Below are positions 27,966 to 39,144 of a DNA stretch of 64,000 bases, piece after piece; position 1 is the stretch's first letter, and every line of letters starts with the position of its first letter. The stretch is from Fodinicurvata fenggangensis DSM 21160 (GTDB taxonomy: Bacteria > Pseudomonadota > Alphaproteobacteria > Kiloniellales > DSM-21159), in contig NZ_JMLV01000006.1 in the NCBI RefSeq assembly GCF_000686045.1, positions 62,001 to 126,000 of the forward strand, written 5' to 3'. A model generated the notes under the pieces. The model saw nothing but the letters and a program-made list of their open reading frames with translations, searched no databases and was not told the origin of the DNA. Made by a program: the position numbers and the translations under genes.

Positions 27966-28481
27966 TCAGGATGCATTGATGGGAATCTGGCGCGCTTCCT
28001 TGCGCGCTTTCTCGCTCTTGGGCAGGCTCAGGTGCAGCACCCCGTCCTTCAGCTCGGCCTTGATCTTCTCGGCATCAACTTCGGGCGGCAAGGTAAAGCT
28101 ACGTTCGAACCAACCATGACTGCGCTCGTATCTGAGTATCTGGCCGTTCTTCTCTTCCTTCGTTTCTTTGGGTTTCGGTCGACCAACGATATGCAGCATG
28201 CCATTGCTGAGCGAAACCTCCAGCTCCTTGGCATTTACACCCGGCATGTCAGCCAGGATCTCGTAGGCATCATCTTCCTCGCGCACGTCCATGGGCGGCA
28301 TCAGGGCCCGCGGCGCCGCGGACTCCTCTTCACCGCCCGAAAAATTGCTGCGCGAGAGAAAATCATCGAACATGCGCTCCATGTCGCGCCAGAAGGCTGA
28401 TGGTTCGAAGCCGCGGCCTTCTCGGCCTTCACGGCTGGCTTCCCAACGACGATGCGGTATTAGGCTTCCAATCGACATCAT
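27966..28481 (-). CDS. Small heat-shock protein, Hsp20 family
   Basis: ATP-independent chaperone. The alpha-crystallin domain spans about residues 55-150: MDVREEDDAYEILADMPGV, SLSNGMLHIVGRPK, YERSHGWFERSFTLPPEVD and ADELKDGVLHL-like AELKDGVLHLSLPK, ending with the I-x-I tail IPIN. I start at 28481, which has AAGGGA at proper spacing; the open frame to 28544 adds an unlikely leader. 171 residues. It likely belongs with the attachment-family gene downstream. Confidence 0.92.
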   Translation of the reverse strand: MMSIGSLIPHRRWEASREGREGRGFEPSAFWRDMERMFDDFLSRSNFSGGEEESAAPRALMPPMDVREEDDAYEILADMPGVNAKELEVSLSNGMLHIVGRPKPKETKEEKNGQILRYERSHGWFERSFTLPPEVDAEKIKAELKDGVLHLSLPKSEKARKEARQIPINAS

Positions 28482-28583
28482 TTCCATTCCCTTGTTGCGG
28501 TTCCCTTGAACCGTTGCATGACACCCCACGCTAGCCAGCCGCACGCAGCCATTCGTTGCTCCATGTTAAGAGCCGGTCGAGAT

Positions 28584-29396
28584 TCATCGCCTGCTTCCCT
28601 GTGCCGCCACGTTACCCTCTTCGGATGCAAGGCTGGGCGCCCTGGCAGGCCTACCGGACCAGAGGTCCAGCAAGCCTTCTGACGAAGCGACCAGACGTGT
28701 CAGGCGCTCGATATCCAGGATCGTCAGGCGCTTGCGGGACAGCTCCAGAATGCCCTGCTCACGCAGTTCACGCAGCACACGGTTGACGTGAATAGCCGTC
28801 AGACCCAGAGCATCTGCCAGGATCGGCTGAGTGAGCGGCATCCCAAGGCTCATACCGTTGATCAGGCGTGTCGAACGGCAACTGCGCACTGCGAGTTCAA
28901 GCAGCAGATAGGCAACACGCTCACGTGCCGTGCGACGCCCCAGACTGGCCACATGTTCATAAAGCAGGTTCATGTCACGCACCATCATCTGGCGCGAACG
29001 CTCAGCCACCGCAGGGCAGCAATCGCTCAGCCGTCGGAACACATCGCGGGGAACAGCACAAAGTACGCTCTCACAAAGGGTTTCCAGGCCATGGCTCACG
29101 CCCTCGCGGCCGTCATCATCCAGGCCGGCCACATCGCCGGGCAGCAGGAACTGCAGAATCTGCCGGCGCCCGTCGTGCAGCAGTTGATAGGAAAAAAGCC
29201 AGCCGCTCAGTATGTTGTAGAGGGGAACAGCATGGCTGCCCTGGGAAAAGACGGTGGCGCCCGTCGGGTAGAAACGGGCTGGCTGTCGCACCGATTGCAG
29301 ACAGGCAATCTCCTGAGGGCTCTGTACGGCCTGACAAAGCCCAAAGTCACGCAAGTGGCATGAGGAACAGCCGGCTTGCCAGGTAACAACGGTCAT
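28584..29396 (-). CDS. FNR/FnrN-type oxygen-responsive Crp-family regulator
   Basis: Crp-family transcription factor of about 270 residues. A cysteine cluster near the N-terminus (CSSCHLRDFGLC, C-x2-C-x7-C) and a later Cys in VLCAVPRD match the four ligands of a 4Fe-4S cluster in FnrN/FixK-type proteins, so O2 sensing is likely. The cNMP-like barrel follows, then a helix-turn-helix (LTQPILADALGLTAIHVNRVLRELREQG, about 205-232). Start 29396 is preceded by GGGAG; earlier ATGs at 29441 would lengthen it. It is divergent from the P-type ATPase gene. Confidence 0.83.
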   Translation of the reverse strand: MTVVTWQAGCSSCHLRDFGLCQAVQSPQEIACLQSVRQPARFYPTGATVFSQGSHAVPLYNILSGWLFSYQLLHDGRRQILQFLLPGDVAGLDDDGREGVSHGLETLCESVLCAVPRDVFRRLSDCCPAVAERSRQMMVRDMNLLYEHVASLGRRTARERVAYLLLELAVRSCRSTRLINGMSLGMPLTQPILADALGLTAIHVNRVLRELREQGILELSRKRLTILDIERLTRLVASSEGLLDLWSGRPARAPSLASEEGNVAAQGSRR

Positions 29397-29467
29397 CACG
29401 GCGCTCCCAATGGATGCCGCGAAGCCTATTCGTGACATCTGGTTGAAGCATACAATTCGTGTGCTGA

Positions 29468-29487
29468 ACAATGCATTACAATGCATT
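29468..29487. repeat. Tandem 10-bp repeat containing AATGCATT palindromes
   Basis: ACAATGCATT is repeated exactly twice between the divergent FNR-type regulator and the P-type ATPase. Each copy contains the palindrome AATGCATT. Spacing of one helical turn suits a dimeric regulator binding the shared control region. Confidence 0.5.
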
Positions 29488-29586
29488 TCAATTACGCTTT
29501 CGGGATAGACTCCCGTGACAAAGTGAGCCCTAACATCTGCTGGCAAAGCCTGTAGACTGCTGCCGCAATGCGTGAGGGAGCGGGGA

Positions 29587-32310
<2,724 letters not shown>

Positions 32311-32371
32311 AGTCGCGCAACAGCGTCCTCGGGCCTTGCCCCTGGTCAGGGTTCACCCAAGCTTAACTGCG

Positions 32372-32872
32372 TCAGCCAGCGCGCTTCTCACTTCCTGGCT
32401 TCCCGGCCGGCCCCGGTTTTCTGGAGGGAGCCGTATAAACGGCAGCGGCATCCCTCTTCTCCTGAGGCCAGAGTGTGCGCAGGTCTTCGGGAAACTGACG
32501 CACCAGTCTGCTGATCTCACCCGGGCTGATCTGCTGGCTCAGAACGCGGAAGACGGCCTGGGCGACCTCTTCCGGATCAACCGAATCATCATTTGCAAAG
32601 GCTTTGCGCACAGGCTCCAGGAATTCTGCCCTGGTCCTGTGAAGCTCCGGCTTGCCCTCGGGATTCCAGCCTTCGTAATAGAAGCCGCGAACCAGCATCG
32701 GCAGCTGTGCGGACAGGGCCGCCGTGGATTGCGGGCTAAGTCGATCGCGCAAGGCATGCAGCGTTGCGCGCAGGGCCAGATAGGCCCGATGCCGGTCCTC
32801 GGTACCCAGTTCTTCCATGACAAGCTTCAACCAGTGACCGGTGGTCTGCCGAGTGGTCTCGAACACCTCCAT
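32372..32872 (-). CDS. DUF2267 protein
   Basis: 166-residue all-helical protein, family of unknown function, widely found beside stress genes. The WLKLVMEELGTEDRHRAYLALRATL block and LPMLVRGFYYEGW mark the DUF2267 domain, with a second half EVAQAVFRVLSQQISPGEI. A basic Pro/Ala tail ends it. It precedes dodecin on the same strand (the two genes are eight bases apart), so they probably share one mRNA. Confidence 0.85.
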   Translation of the reverse strand: MEVFETTRQTTGHWLKLVMEELGTEDRHRAYLALRATLHALRDRLSPQSTAALSAQLPMLVRGFYYEGWNPEGKPELHRTRAEFLEPVRKAFANDDSVDPEEVAQAVFRVLSQQISPGEISRLVRQFPEDLRTLWPQEKRDAAAVYTAPSRKPGPAGKPGSEKRAG

Positions 32873-32879
32873 TGGGATA

Positions 32880-33086
32880 TCACTCTTCCTCTAGTGAGAA
32901 GGACAGCTTGGCATTGATGCGGTAGCGGCTGATCCGGTTATCCTCGACAGTCGCCTCAAGCTCCTTGATGTAGATGGACCGAATACCGCGCACGCTCTCG
33001 CTGGCCTGGGTTACGGCCTTCTGCGCCGCGTCCTCCCAGCTCTTTTCGGATTCCGCCAGAACCTCGATCACTTTCAACATGCTCAT
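32880..33086 (-). CDS. Dodecin
   Basis: Small (68 residues) flavin-binding dodecamer that buffers riboflavin or FMN. The family opening KVIEVLAESEKSWEDAAQKA and the conserved Trp are present, with SVRGIRSIYIKELEATVEDNRI next. Spacing of seven bases to DUF2267 and a good match to family length make this a confident call. Likely linked to redox or stress protection in this cluster. Confidence 0.92.
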   Translation of the reverse strand: MSMLKVIEVLAESEKSWEDAAQKAVTQASESVRGIRSIYIKELEATVEDNRISRYRINAKLSFSLEEE

Positions 33087-33223
33087 TGTCAGTCTCCCTG
33101 GGGTTGGGGCCGGTACGAACGACGACCCGCTCGTGTTTTGTTCTGCTATCCAATGTCAGTTCAGGCGCTGGACATGATGGCAAGGAAGGACGGAACTGCG
33201 ATGCAGGGCGTTAGCCAGGTTCA

Positions 33224-33250
33224 GCGCTCAGCCCTCTTACGGCTGAGCGC
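33224..33250. terminator. Perfect 10-bp stem hairpin
   Basis: GCGCTCAGCC and GGCTGAGCGC pair exactly around CTCTTAC, between dodecin and the phasin-like gene. No T run follows on either strand, so it may stabilise a transcript end or help Rho-independent stopping weakly. The rest of 33087-33319 shows nothing else clear. Confidence 0.45.
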
Positions 33251-33319
33251 CCCCTGGAAACGTCCAACACCAACCTCTGCAGTCCGCCCATTCCTGCCTT
33301 GCATGCCAGAAAGCTCGAC

Positions 33320-33745
33320 CTATTCCCCTGACGACTTGCTGTCTTGGTCTGCATCCTGAACGCTGCGCGACTTGCTTGTACGGTCTGCGTCCCGGACTGT
33401 CGCGGCATAGAGGCCATCCATCAGGCGCTGGCTCAAACTCATTAGCCGTCCAGTCTCGTCAATGTAGTCCTCACCCGCTGTTCTCATCCAACCCTGCTGC
33501 AGGGACACGACATCATCCCAGTTTGCGCAGCCTGGCAGAGAGCGCAGCAGCGTGCTGTTCGTCTTCATGCGCCGGGCCGTGAAATCGGCCACCTCTCTCT
33601 GCCAGATGGCCATGTTCTTCAGGCAGTTGTCCGTGGCGCTCATCATGGCCTCTGTCACCTGGCCGTTCATGGCGGCCATCGCCTCGGCTGGATTCTCCGT
33701 TTCGGTGCCGGAGGTCGTCGTGTTCTTTTTCATCTTGACTGTCAT
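33320..33745 (-). CDS. Phasin-like protein
   Basis: 141-residue protein with a long amphipathic helix region. The AMMSATDNCLKNMAIWQREVADFTARRMKTNS block resembles phasins, which coat polyhydroxyalkanoate granules, and GCANWDDVVSLQQGWM fits the family. The tail is polar and charged. Start could be 33745 or 33733; an AAAGGG element touches the first. Function is inferred from shape; it could be a general helical coat protein. Confidence 0.6.
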   Translation of the reverse strand: MTVKMKKNTTTSGTETENPAEAMAAMNGQVTEAMMSATDNCLKNMAIWQREVADFTARRMKTNSTLLRSLPGCANWDDVVSLQQGWMRTAGEDYIDETGRLMSLSQRLMDGLYAATVRDADRTSKSRSVQDADQDSKSSGE

Positions 33746-33781
33746 CCCTTTCTGTCTGCTTTCGATTGGACCTGTCGATCT

Positions 33782-34001
33782 TCAGTTGCGATGCAGGCCG
33801 TAATAGCGCCGCAGCGCTGAAATCCGGGCCTCGGCAATATCCAGGCGCGCGGCAATTTCCGTATCGGGCAGGCCGGCTTCCATCAGGTCACGTGCCTGAC
33901 GAAACTGCGGAAACGTTGCATCGTCCGACAGGTCCGACGCGCGGCTCCGGCATGCAGGGATAGGGTGGAAAGGATAAGGCGGTATCCGTCCGGCTTTTCA
34001 T
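33782..34001 (-). pseudogene. Possible frameshifted small helix-turn-helix gene
   Basis: On the minus strand an ATG at 34001 follows a GAGGAG element, but its frame ends quickly. A second frame encodes DDATFPQFRQARDLMEAG then LPDTEIAARLDIAEARIS and ends ALRRYYGLHRN at 33782, a convincing homeodomain-like helix-turn-helix with no start codon of its own. One shift would join them. It may be a decayed gene, a sequencing error or programmed frameshift. The HTH reading is clear; the join is a guess. Confidence 0.35.
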
Positions 34002-34167
34002 CCCGGCGTCTCCTCTCTGGGCTATAGGGGTGGCTGCTGTTGATGCGACAGGACGGGCAACCGATCCGCAGTGTTTTCCATTAACCTGTGCTTCAGCATT
34101 TGCCCCGGTTATAGAGGCACCGGACGGACTGGCATTGACGCAGGTTAAGCCCCGCCCACTTTTCCTG

Positions 34168-34875
34168 TCAGCCTGCTGTATCGTCGCCGCTCAGACGCCG
34201 GTCGGCTGCCTGCAGCAGGCGGCCCACAGTCTCGTCATCGACCTGGTCGAAGCGCCGATACCACAGGCTGACCGCACCCAGGTCCTGGGGCTGTTCCAGG
34301 ATCACCGTGCGATCCACCAGCCGTGCCAGCTCGGCGGCCACATCCGGCGCCGCGACGGGTACGGCCAGGACCAGCCGTGCCGGCTTCCGCACACGCAGGG
34401 CCTGCAATGCGGCCATGGCCGTCAGGCCGGTGGCCACACCGTCATCCACCAGGATCACCTGCCGTCCTTCCAGTCGGCCGCGCCAGCCCTGCCCGCCGTA
34501 CAGGGCGCGTCGCCGGGCAATTTCCTCTCCCGCACGCGTGGCTTCCGCCTCGATATGCGCTTCAGGAATTCCCAGCTGGCGGATCAGGGCCTCGTTGCGC
34601 AGCAATTGCAAATTCGCAGCCTCGTCTCCGGATTGTTCCCCAAAGTCTTGCTCCCCGGCGGCATCCACCAGGGCCGCAACGGCCAGTTCCGGCTGTCTCG
34701 GCACGCCGATCTTGCGCACCATCAGCACCCCCAGGGGCGCCTTCAGCGCCGCGGCGATAACCGCAGCCACGGGCACCCCACCGCGTGGCAGGGCCAAGAC
34801 CACCACATCCTGCCCCTGCAGGTCCTGCAGTGCCTCGGCCAGGCGTGTCCCCGCCTCTTCACGGTCCCTGAACAT
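34168..34875 (-). CDS. Phosphoribosyltransferase-domain protein
   Basis: 235 residues of type I phosphoribosyltransferase fold. The PRPP motif VILVDDGVATGLTAMAALQAL (near 140-160) is clear and VVLALPRGGVPVAA opens the domain. These stand-alone PRTase-like proteins are common in stress clusters and may carry out nucleotide salvage or regulatory roles; no base-specific hood residues can be assigned. Start is an ATG at 34875. Confidence 0.82.
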   Translation of the reverse strand: MFRDREEAGTRLAEALQDLQGQDVVVLALPRGGVPVAAVIAAALKAPLGVLMVRKIGVPRQPELAVAALVDAAGEQDFGEQSGDEAANLQLLRNEALIRQLGIPEAHIEAEATRAGEEIARRRALYGGQGWRGRLEGRQVILVDDGVATGLTAMAALQALRVRKPARLVLAVPVAAPDVAAELARLVDRTVILEQPQDLGAVSLWYRRFDQVDDETVGRLLQAADRRLSGDDTAG

Positions 34876-34944
34876 TGTCCATCTCCCAGGTTCCAGTCAT
34901 ACCTGAAGCCAGCAGACGGCTGTCTCGCGCGCGGAAAACCACAG

Positions 34945-35460
34945 TCAGAGGATCGCGCGGCGCTGCTGCCAACCGTAATTCCGCTGCTGGACCCGTGGGT
35001 TTTTCTCGATTTCCTCGTAACCCTCTATGGCCAGGGCCCGTGTAACCGTCTGCTTGTCATCGGACAGGGGGAAGATCCCCAGGTCATAGCGGGTCTTCAT
35101 TTCGGAATCGAAGGGCCAGAAGGGCCGTACATAGGCCGGCACCTTTTCACGCCAGACTCTCTGATAGCTGTTCTCGAACTCACCTTCCAGCGAGACGAAT
35201 TCCAGTTCGTCCAGGTAGCGGCCGGTAAAGTCGAAGCCGCTGACCTCGACCACCTGGGTTCCCACCAGGCGATAGCGCACGCGAAAGGGCCGGGGCTCTA
35301 TGTCCACTAGGACGATCCAGGGCAAGAGGTCGCACAACTCCGCGGGATCGATCTCGGCCCGGGTGGGGGCGAAGCGCGCCCCGCGCAGGCCGTTCCAGTA
35401 GTCATAGACGCGTCGTACGCGCTCGCTTTTTACCGTGGAGAGGTCCGTTGATATTCCCAT
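34945..35460 (-). CDS. PAS-domain protein (COG5388 type)
   Basis: About 171-residue PAS-fold protein of a family common in alphaproteobacteria. The VRRVYDYWNGLRGARFAP opening and DLLPWIVLVDIEP, RYRLVGTQVVEVSGFDFTG strands define it. AGGAGG lies eight bases before ATG 35460, fixing the start. No output domain is attached, so it may be a sensor or scaffold. The role in this stress cluster is unknown. Confidence 0.75.
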   Translation of the reverse strand: MGISTDLSTVKSERVRRVYDYWNGLRGARFAPTRAEIDPAELCDLLPWIVLVDIEPRPFRVRYRLVGTQVVEVSGFDFTGRYLDELEFVSLEGEFENSYQRVWREKVPAYVRPFWPFDSEMKTRYDLGIFPLSDDKQTVTRALAIEGYEEIEKNPRVQQRNYGWQQRRAIL

Positions 35461-35847
35461 GCCCCACACCTCCTAAATGGAAGTCACGCGACAGATCGGC
35501 GATCTTCCGGGTTGGAACTTCCTGTTCCCAGACATGCATTGTACGCCAGCAGCACGCCTGACGCGAGTCTCCGAAAGGGAGGGCGCCCGACAGGTGCCGG
35601 GACTTGTCGTTCATACCCGTAATACGCTAGAGCCTGTTGGCTTGCGTTTTTGCCAGGTCTTACCTGCACACTACCTCAATGGGGGTACAACAACTGCTCT
35701 CTTCATCTTTCCGTTTCCTGCTGCTGGTGATCGTGCCCTAAAGCCGCGTGACGGATTTCCCCGACAGGCAGCTGTGATAGGCTGCTGTGCGCCAGGCCAC
35801 TGGCCGCACAGGAACGACAAGGCGAACAACGTCTGGAGGGGAGCCCC
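35461..35847. other. Intergenic region between divergent genes
   Basis: 387 bp between the PAS gene (minus) and the GMC gene (plus). It must hold both promoters, but no convincing hexamer pair, repeat or hairpin was found. The RBS of the GMC gene (CTGGAGGGGAG) lies at its right edge and AGGAGG of the PAS gene at its left edge. Confidence 0.4.
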
Positions 35848-37476
35848 GTGGAGCACCAGCCCGAAAGCTTCGGCAATTTCGACTACGTCATCATCGGCGC
35901 CGGCTCGGCCGGCTGCGTGCTGGCCAACCGGCTCTCGGCCGACCCGGACAAGCGCGTCCTGCTGCTGGAGGCCGGCGGGCAGGACGACTGGATCTGGTTC
36001 CACATCCCAGTGGGCTACCTCTTCGCCATCGGCAACCCGCGCGCCGACTGGATGTTCCGCACCCAGGAGGATCCCGGGCTCAACGGGCGCAGCCTGGCCT
36101 ATCCCCGCGGCAAGGTGATCGGCGGCTGTTCCGCCATCAACGCCATGATCTACATGCGCGGCCAGGCGCAGGACTATGACGGCTGGCGCCAGCAGGGCCT
36201 GCCCGGCTGGGGCTGGGACGACGTGCTGCCGTATTTTCTGAAGATGGAGGACCACGTCCGCCCCATGAACGACCACCATCGCGCGGGCGGCGAGTGGCAC
36301 GTGGACTACCCCCGCATGCGCTGGCAGATCCTGGACCGCGTCCAGGACGCAGCCGAGGCTCTGGGCATCCCCAGGGTCGAGGATTTCAACAGCGGCAACA
36401 ACGAGGGCGCCAGCTATTTCCAGGTGAACCAGAAGCGCGGCCGGCGCTGGAGCGCGGCCCGCGGCTTCCTCAAACCCGTGCTCAAGCGCCCCAACCTGCA
36501 GCTGGTCACCGAGGCGCAAGTCGAGCGCATCGAGATCGACGCCGAGCGCCGGGCCACGGGCGTCACCTTCTCGCGTGGCGGCAAGCGCTGGACCGCCCAG
36601 GCGGCGGGCGAGGTCCTGCTGTCGGCGGGTTCCGTCTGCTCGCCGCAGCTGCTCGAGCTCTCGGGCATCGGTAACCCCGAGTACCTGGCCTCCCTCGGGA
36701 TCGACACCATCCAGGGGGCGCCAGGCGTGGGCGAGAACCTTCAGGATCACCTGCAGCTCCGGCCCGTCTTCCGGGTTTCCGGCGTGCGCACCCTGAACGA
36801 GGACTATCACCGCCCCTGGAAGCGTGCGCTGATGGGCCTGGACTACCTGCTGCGCCGGCGCGGCCCGCTGACCATGGCGCCCTCGCAGCTGGGCATCTTC
36901 ACCCGCTCGTCGCCCGAGCTGGAAACGCCGGACCTGGAGTTCCACATCCAGCCGCTATCGCTGGACAAGTTCGGCGATGCCCTGCACCGCTTCCCGGCCT
37001 TCACGGCCAGTGTGTGCAACCTGAACCCGACCAGCCGCGGCAGCATCCACGCCGGCTCCGCCGACCCCCGGGACAAGCCGGTGATCCGCCCCAACTACCT
37101 CTCCACCGAACAGGACCGACAGGTTGCGGTGAAGGCCCTGCGCCTGGCCCGACAGCTGGCGGCGGCCCCGCCCCTGGCGGAATTCCAGCCGCAGGAGATC
37201 AAGCCGGGGGCGGAACTGACCTCGGACGAAGAGCTTGCCAGGGCGGCCGGCGACATCGGCACCACCATCTTCCACCCCGTGGGCACCGCGAAGATGGGCC
37301 CGGACAACGACCCTCAGGCGGTGCTGGATGCGGAACTGAAGGTGCGCGGCGTGAAAGGCCTGCGTGTCGTCGACGCCTCGGTGATGCCGACCATCACCTC
37401 GGGCAACACCAATTCGCCCACCATGATGATCGCCGAGAAGGCGGCGGAGATGATCCTGGCCGAGGGGAAGGGCTGA
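35848..37476 (+). CDS. GMC-family oxidoreductase (choline-dehydrogenase-like)
   Basis: FAD-dependent alcohol/choline-type dehydrogenase, 542 residues, GTG start with GGAGGGGAG upstream. The FAD loop YVIIGAGSAGCVLANRLS is at residues 13-30, the GMC signature GKVIGGCSAINAMIYMRG near 88, and the catalytic His region ends in THFHPVGTAKMG-like TTIFHPVGTAKMG near 473. Related to BetA and other alcohol dehydrogenases; substrate unclear. Its last codons carry the 24-bp repeat that recurs after the Fic gene, so the present C-terminus (EGKG) is probably not the original. Confidence 0.9.
   Translation: MEHQPESFGNFDYVIIGAGSAGCVLANRLSADPDKRVLLLEAGGQDDWIWFHIPVGYLFAIGNPRADWMFRTQEDPGLNGRSLAYPRGKVIGGCSAINAMIYMRGQAQDYDGWRQQGLPGWGWDDVLPYFLKMEDHVRPMNDHHRAGGEWHVDYPRMRWQILDRVQDAAEALGIPRVEDFNSGNNEGASYFQVNQKRGRRWSAARGFLKPVLKRPNLQLVTEAQVERIEIDAERRATGVTFSRGGKRWTAQAAGEVLLSAGSVCSPQLLELSGIGNPEYLASLGIDTIQGAPGVGENLQDHLQLRPVFRVSGVRTLNEDYHRPWKRALMGLDYLLRRRGPLTMAPSQLGIFTRSSPELETPDLEFHIQPLSLDKFGDALHRFPAFTASVCNLNPTSRGSIHAGSADPRDKPVIRPNYLSTEQDRQVAVKALRLARQLAAAPPLAEFQPQEIKPGAELTSDEELARAAGDIGTTIFHPVGTAKMGPDNDPQAVLDAELKVRGVKGLRVVDASVMPTITSGNTNSPTMMIAEKAAEMILAEGKG
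37447..37470 (+). repeat. 24-bp direct repeat, left copy (GMC 3' end)
   Basis: Identical to 39094-39117. The first 20 bases are GAGATGATCCTGGCCGAGGG. It is coding sequence (EMILAEGK) of the GMC gene. Confidence 0.9.
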
Positions 37477-37517
37477 GGGTATTGGGATATTGATCACCCA
37501 GGAACCAATCGTGCCAG

Positions 37518-37620
37518 TTATTGCGCATAGAGTTCCTTGCGCAATAAAACCCATCTATGCGCAATAAATATTGCGCATAGACTTTATTATTGCGCTTGGA
37601 TAAATTTAATTGCGCATAGA
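37518..37620. repeat. Array of six TTATTGCGCATAGA boxes upstream of Fic
   Basis: Copies at 37518-37531 (+), 37537-37547 (-, partial), 37554-37567 (-), 37569-37581 (+), 37587-37600 (+, TTATTGCGCTTGGA) and 37607-37620 (+). The third and fourth form a perfect inverted repeat with 13-bp arms and two central bases. The array ends 23 bp before the Fic start codon. It is a strong candidate for an operator bound by the winged-helix domain of the Fic protein itself. Confidence 0.85.
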
Positions 37621-37643
37621 AACGATGCTAAAAGAGGTTCCAA

Positions 37644-39056
37644 GTGGCAAGGCTGATTCCTGAAAAGGAGTTGAAAGCGATAGAAGACATAGTAAGGCGC
37701 CATCCCGAGGGGGTCACAGCGCAGGAGATCGCTAAGGCCTTGCAGACGCACCTGCCCCGGCGAACTCTTCAATACCGATTGCAGCGCCTTGTGAAAGACG
37801 GGCGGCTTGTTAGCAGAGGCGAGCGGCGTTGGACGAAATACCAACCTCCGGCCGTGGAACAACAGATTGAGATGATTGCTACCCACGCGGAAGCCGGAGG
37901 CGCGTATACCGTACCCCTCTCGAAAGAAAGCCGCACAACGCGGGAGCATCTCCATCAGCCCCCCGAAGTGAGAAACCCCGTTGGCTATAGACGAGAGTTT
38001 CTCGATACCTACCGCCCCAATCTAAGTTTCTATTTGTCAGAAAACGAGCGAGCACACTTGGCCAAAGTCGGCAAACCAACCGTCTCCGGGCAACCGGCCG
38101 GGACATATGCCAAGCAAATTCTCAACCGGCTTCTGATTGACCTATCCTGGAACTCCAGCCGTCTGGAAGGCAACACCTACTCATTGCTCGATACCAGGCG
38201 CCTACTTGAATTTGGCGAAGAGGCCGAAGGACGTGACCGCCTGGAAGCCCAGATGATCCTCAATCACAAGGACGCCATCGAATTTTTGGTCAACGGGGCC
38301 AACGAGATCGAATTCAATCGCCATACGATTCTCAACCTTCATGCGATGCTTGCCAACAACCTCTTACCAGACCAGACGGCCACAGGACGGCTACGTCATA
38401 TGGCTGTTGGAATTGAGCGTTCGACCTTCTATCCACTCGAAGTCCCGCACCTCATCGAAGAATGTTTCGATACGCTGCTTGCAACCACTTCAGCTATCGA
38501 AAACCCCTTCGAACAGGCTTTCTTCTTCATGGTACAATTGCCCTACCTTCAGCCCTTTGACGATGTGAACAAGCGGGTCTCGCGACTCGCGGCCAATATT
38601 CCGCTTATCAAGAACAACCTTACACCATTGTCATTCATCGATGTGCCCCGCGACATCTATACGGATGCCATGCTTGCCGTGTACGAGTTGAACCGTATCT
38701 CGCTTTTGAAGGACGTGTTCATCTGGGCTTATGAGCGCTCTGCCGCCCGGTATGCGGCCGTCCGGCAATCGCTGGGCGAACCCGATTCTTTCCGTATGCA
38801 CTATCGAGACGCCCTTCGAACAATCGTTGGCGAAATCGTTAAGGAAGGCATGGGGCGGAAAGCTGCGCTCGCTCACATAAACACGTTTGCCAGGGAGAAT
38901 GTGGAAGTGGCCGAGCAGGAGCGATTCCGCGAAATGGCTGAAAATGAACTTCTGGCATTGCATGACGGAAACTATGCGCGCTATCGGATCAGGCCTTCCG
39001 AATTTGCTGCATGGCAGGAGATATGGGACGCAAATAGCTCCGTGAAAAAAGTTTGA
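37644..39056 (+). CDS. Fic-domain protein with N-terminal winged helix
   Basis: 470 residues. Residues 1-65 form a winged-helix DNA-binding part (EGVTAQEIAKALQTHLPRRT). A Fic domain follows, with an SSRLEGN inhibitory-helix-like motif (S-x3-E-G-N) near 170, and a Fic loop LQPFDDVNKRVSRL near 302-315. The canonical HPFxDGNGR has lost its His (Gln) and Gly (Val), so AMP transfer is doubtful or altered. Such chromosomal HTH-Fic proteins often control their own promoter. Codon use and lower GC than the neighbours suggest acquisition. Possible roles: toxin regulator, defence or post-translational modifier. Confidence 0.82.
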   Translation: MARLIPEKELKAIEDIVRRHPEGVTAQEIAKALQTHLPRRTLQYRLQRLVKDGRLVSRGERRWTKYQPPAVEQQIEMIATHAEAGGAYTVPLSKESRTTREHLHQPPEVRNPVGYRREFLDTYRPNLSFYLSENERAHLAKVGKPTVSGQPAGTYAKQILNRLLIDLSWNSSRLEGNTYSLLDTRRLLEFGEEAEGRDRLEAQMILNHKDAIEFLVNGANEIEFNRHTILNLHAMLANNLLPDQTATGRLRHMAVGIERSTFYPLEVPHLIEECFDTLLATTSAIENPFEQAFFFMVQLPYLQPFDDVNKRVSRLAANIPLIKNNLTPLSFIDVPRDIYTDAMLAVYELNRISLLKDVFIWAYERSAARYAAVRQSLGEPDSFRMHYRDALRTIVGEIVKEGMGRKAALAHINTFARENVEVAEQERFREMAENELLALHDGNYARYRIRPSEFAAWQEIWDANSSVKKV

Positions 39057-39093
39057 AGACTGGTGGCTACACCTATCGATTCCACGAGATGCC

Positions 39094-39117
39094 GAGATGA
39101 TCCTGGCCGAGGGGAAG
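39094..39117 (+). repeat. 24-bp direct repeat, right copy
   Basis: Same 24 bases as 37447-37470, followed here by CAGGGATCCTGA. In the reading frame of the GMC gene this would finish the protein as EMILAEGKQGS. The copies bracket the Fic gene, marking the ends of the inserted segment (about 37471-39117). Confidence 0.88.
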
Positions 39118-39144
39118 CAGGGATCCTGACGGGCAAGACGTCCG

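Noticed and set aside
34135-34148. FNR/FixK box TTGAC-N4-GTTAA
   Set aside because: One base off the usual pattern and not clearly in front of a gene start; no second copy was seen near other stress genes.
37518-37620. CRISPR array
   Set aside because: Repeats are 14 bp, irregularly spaced and in both orientations, with no cas genes.
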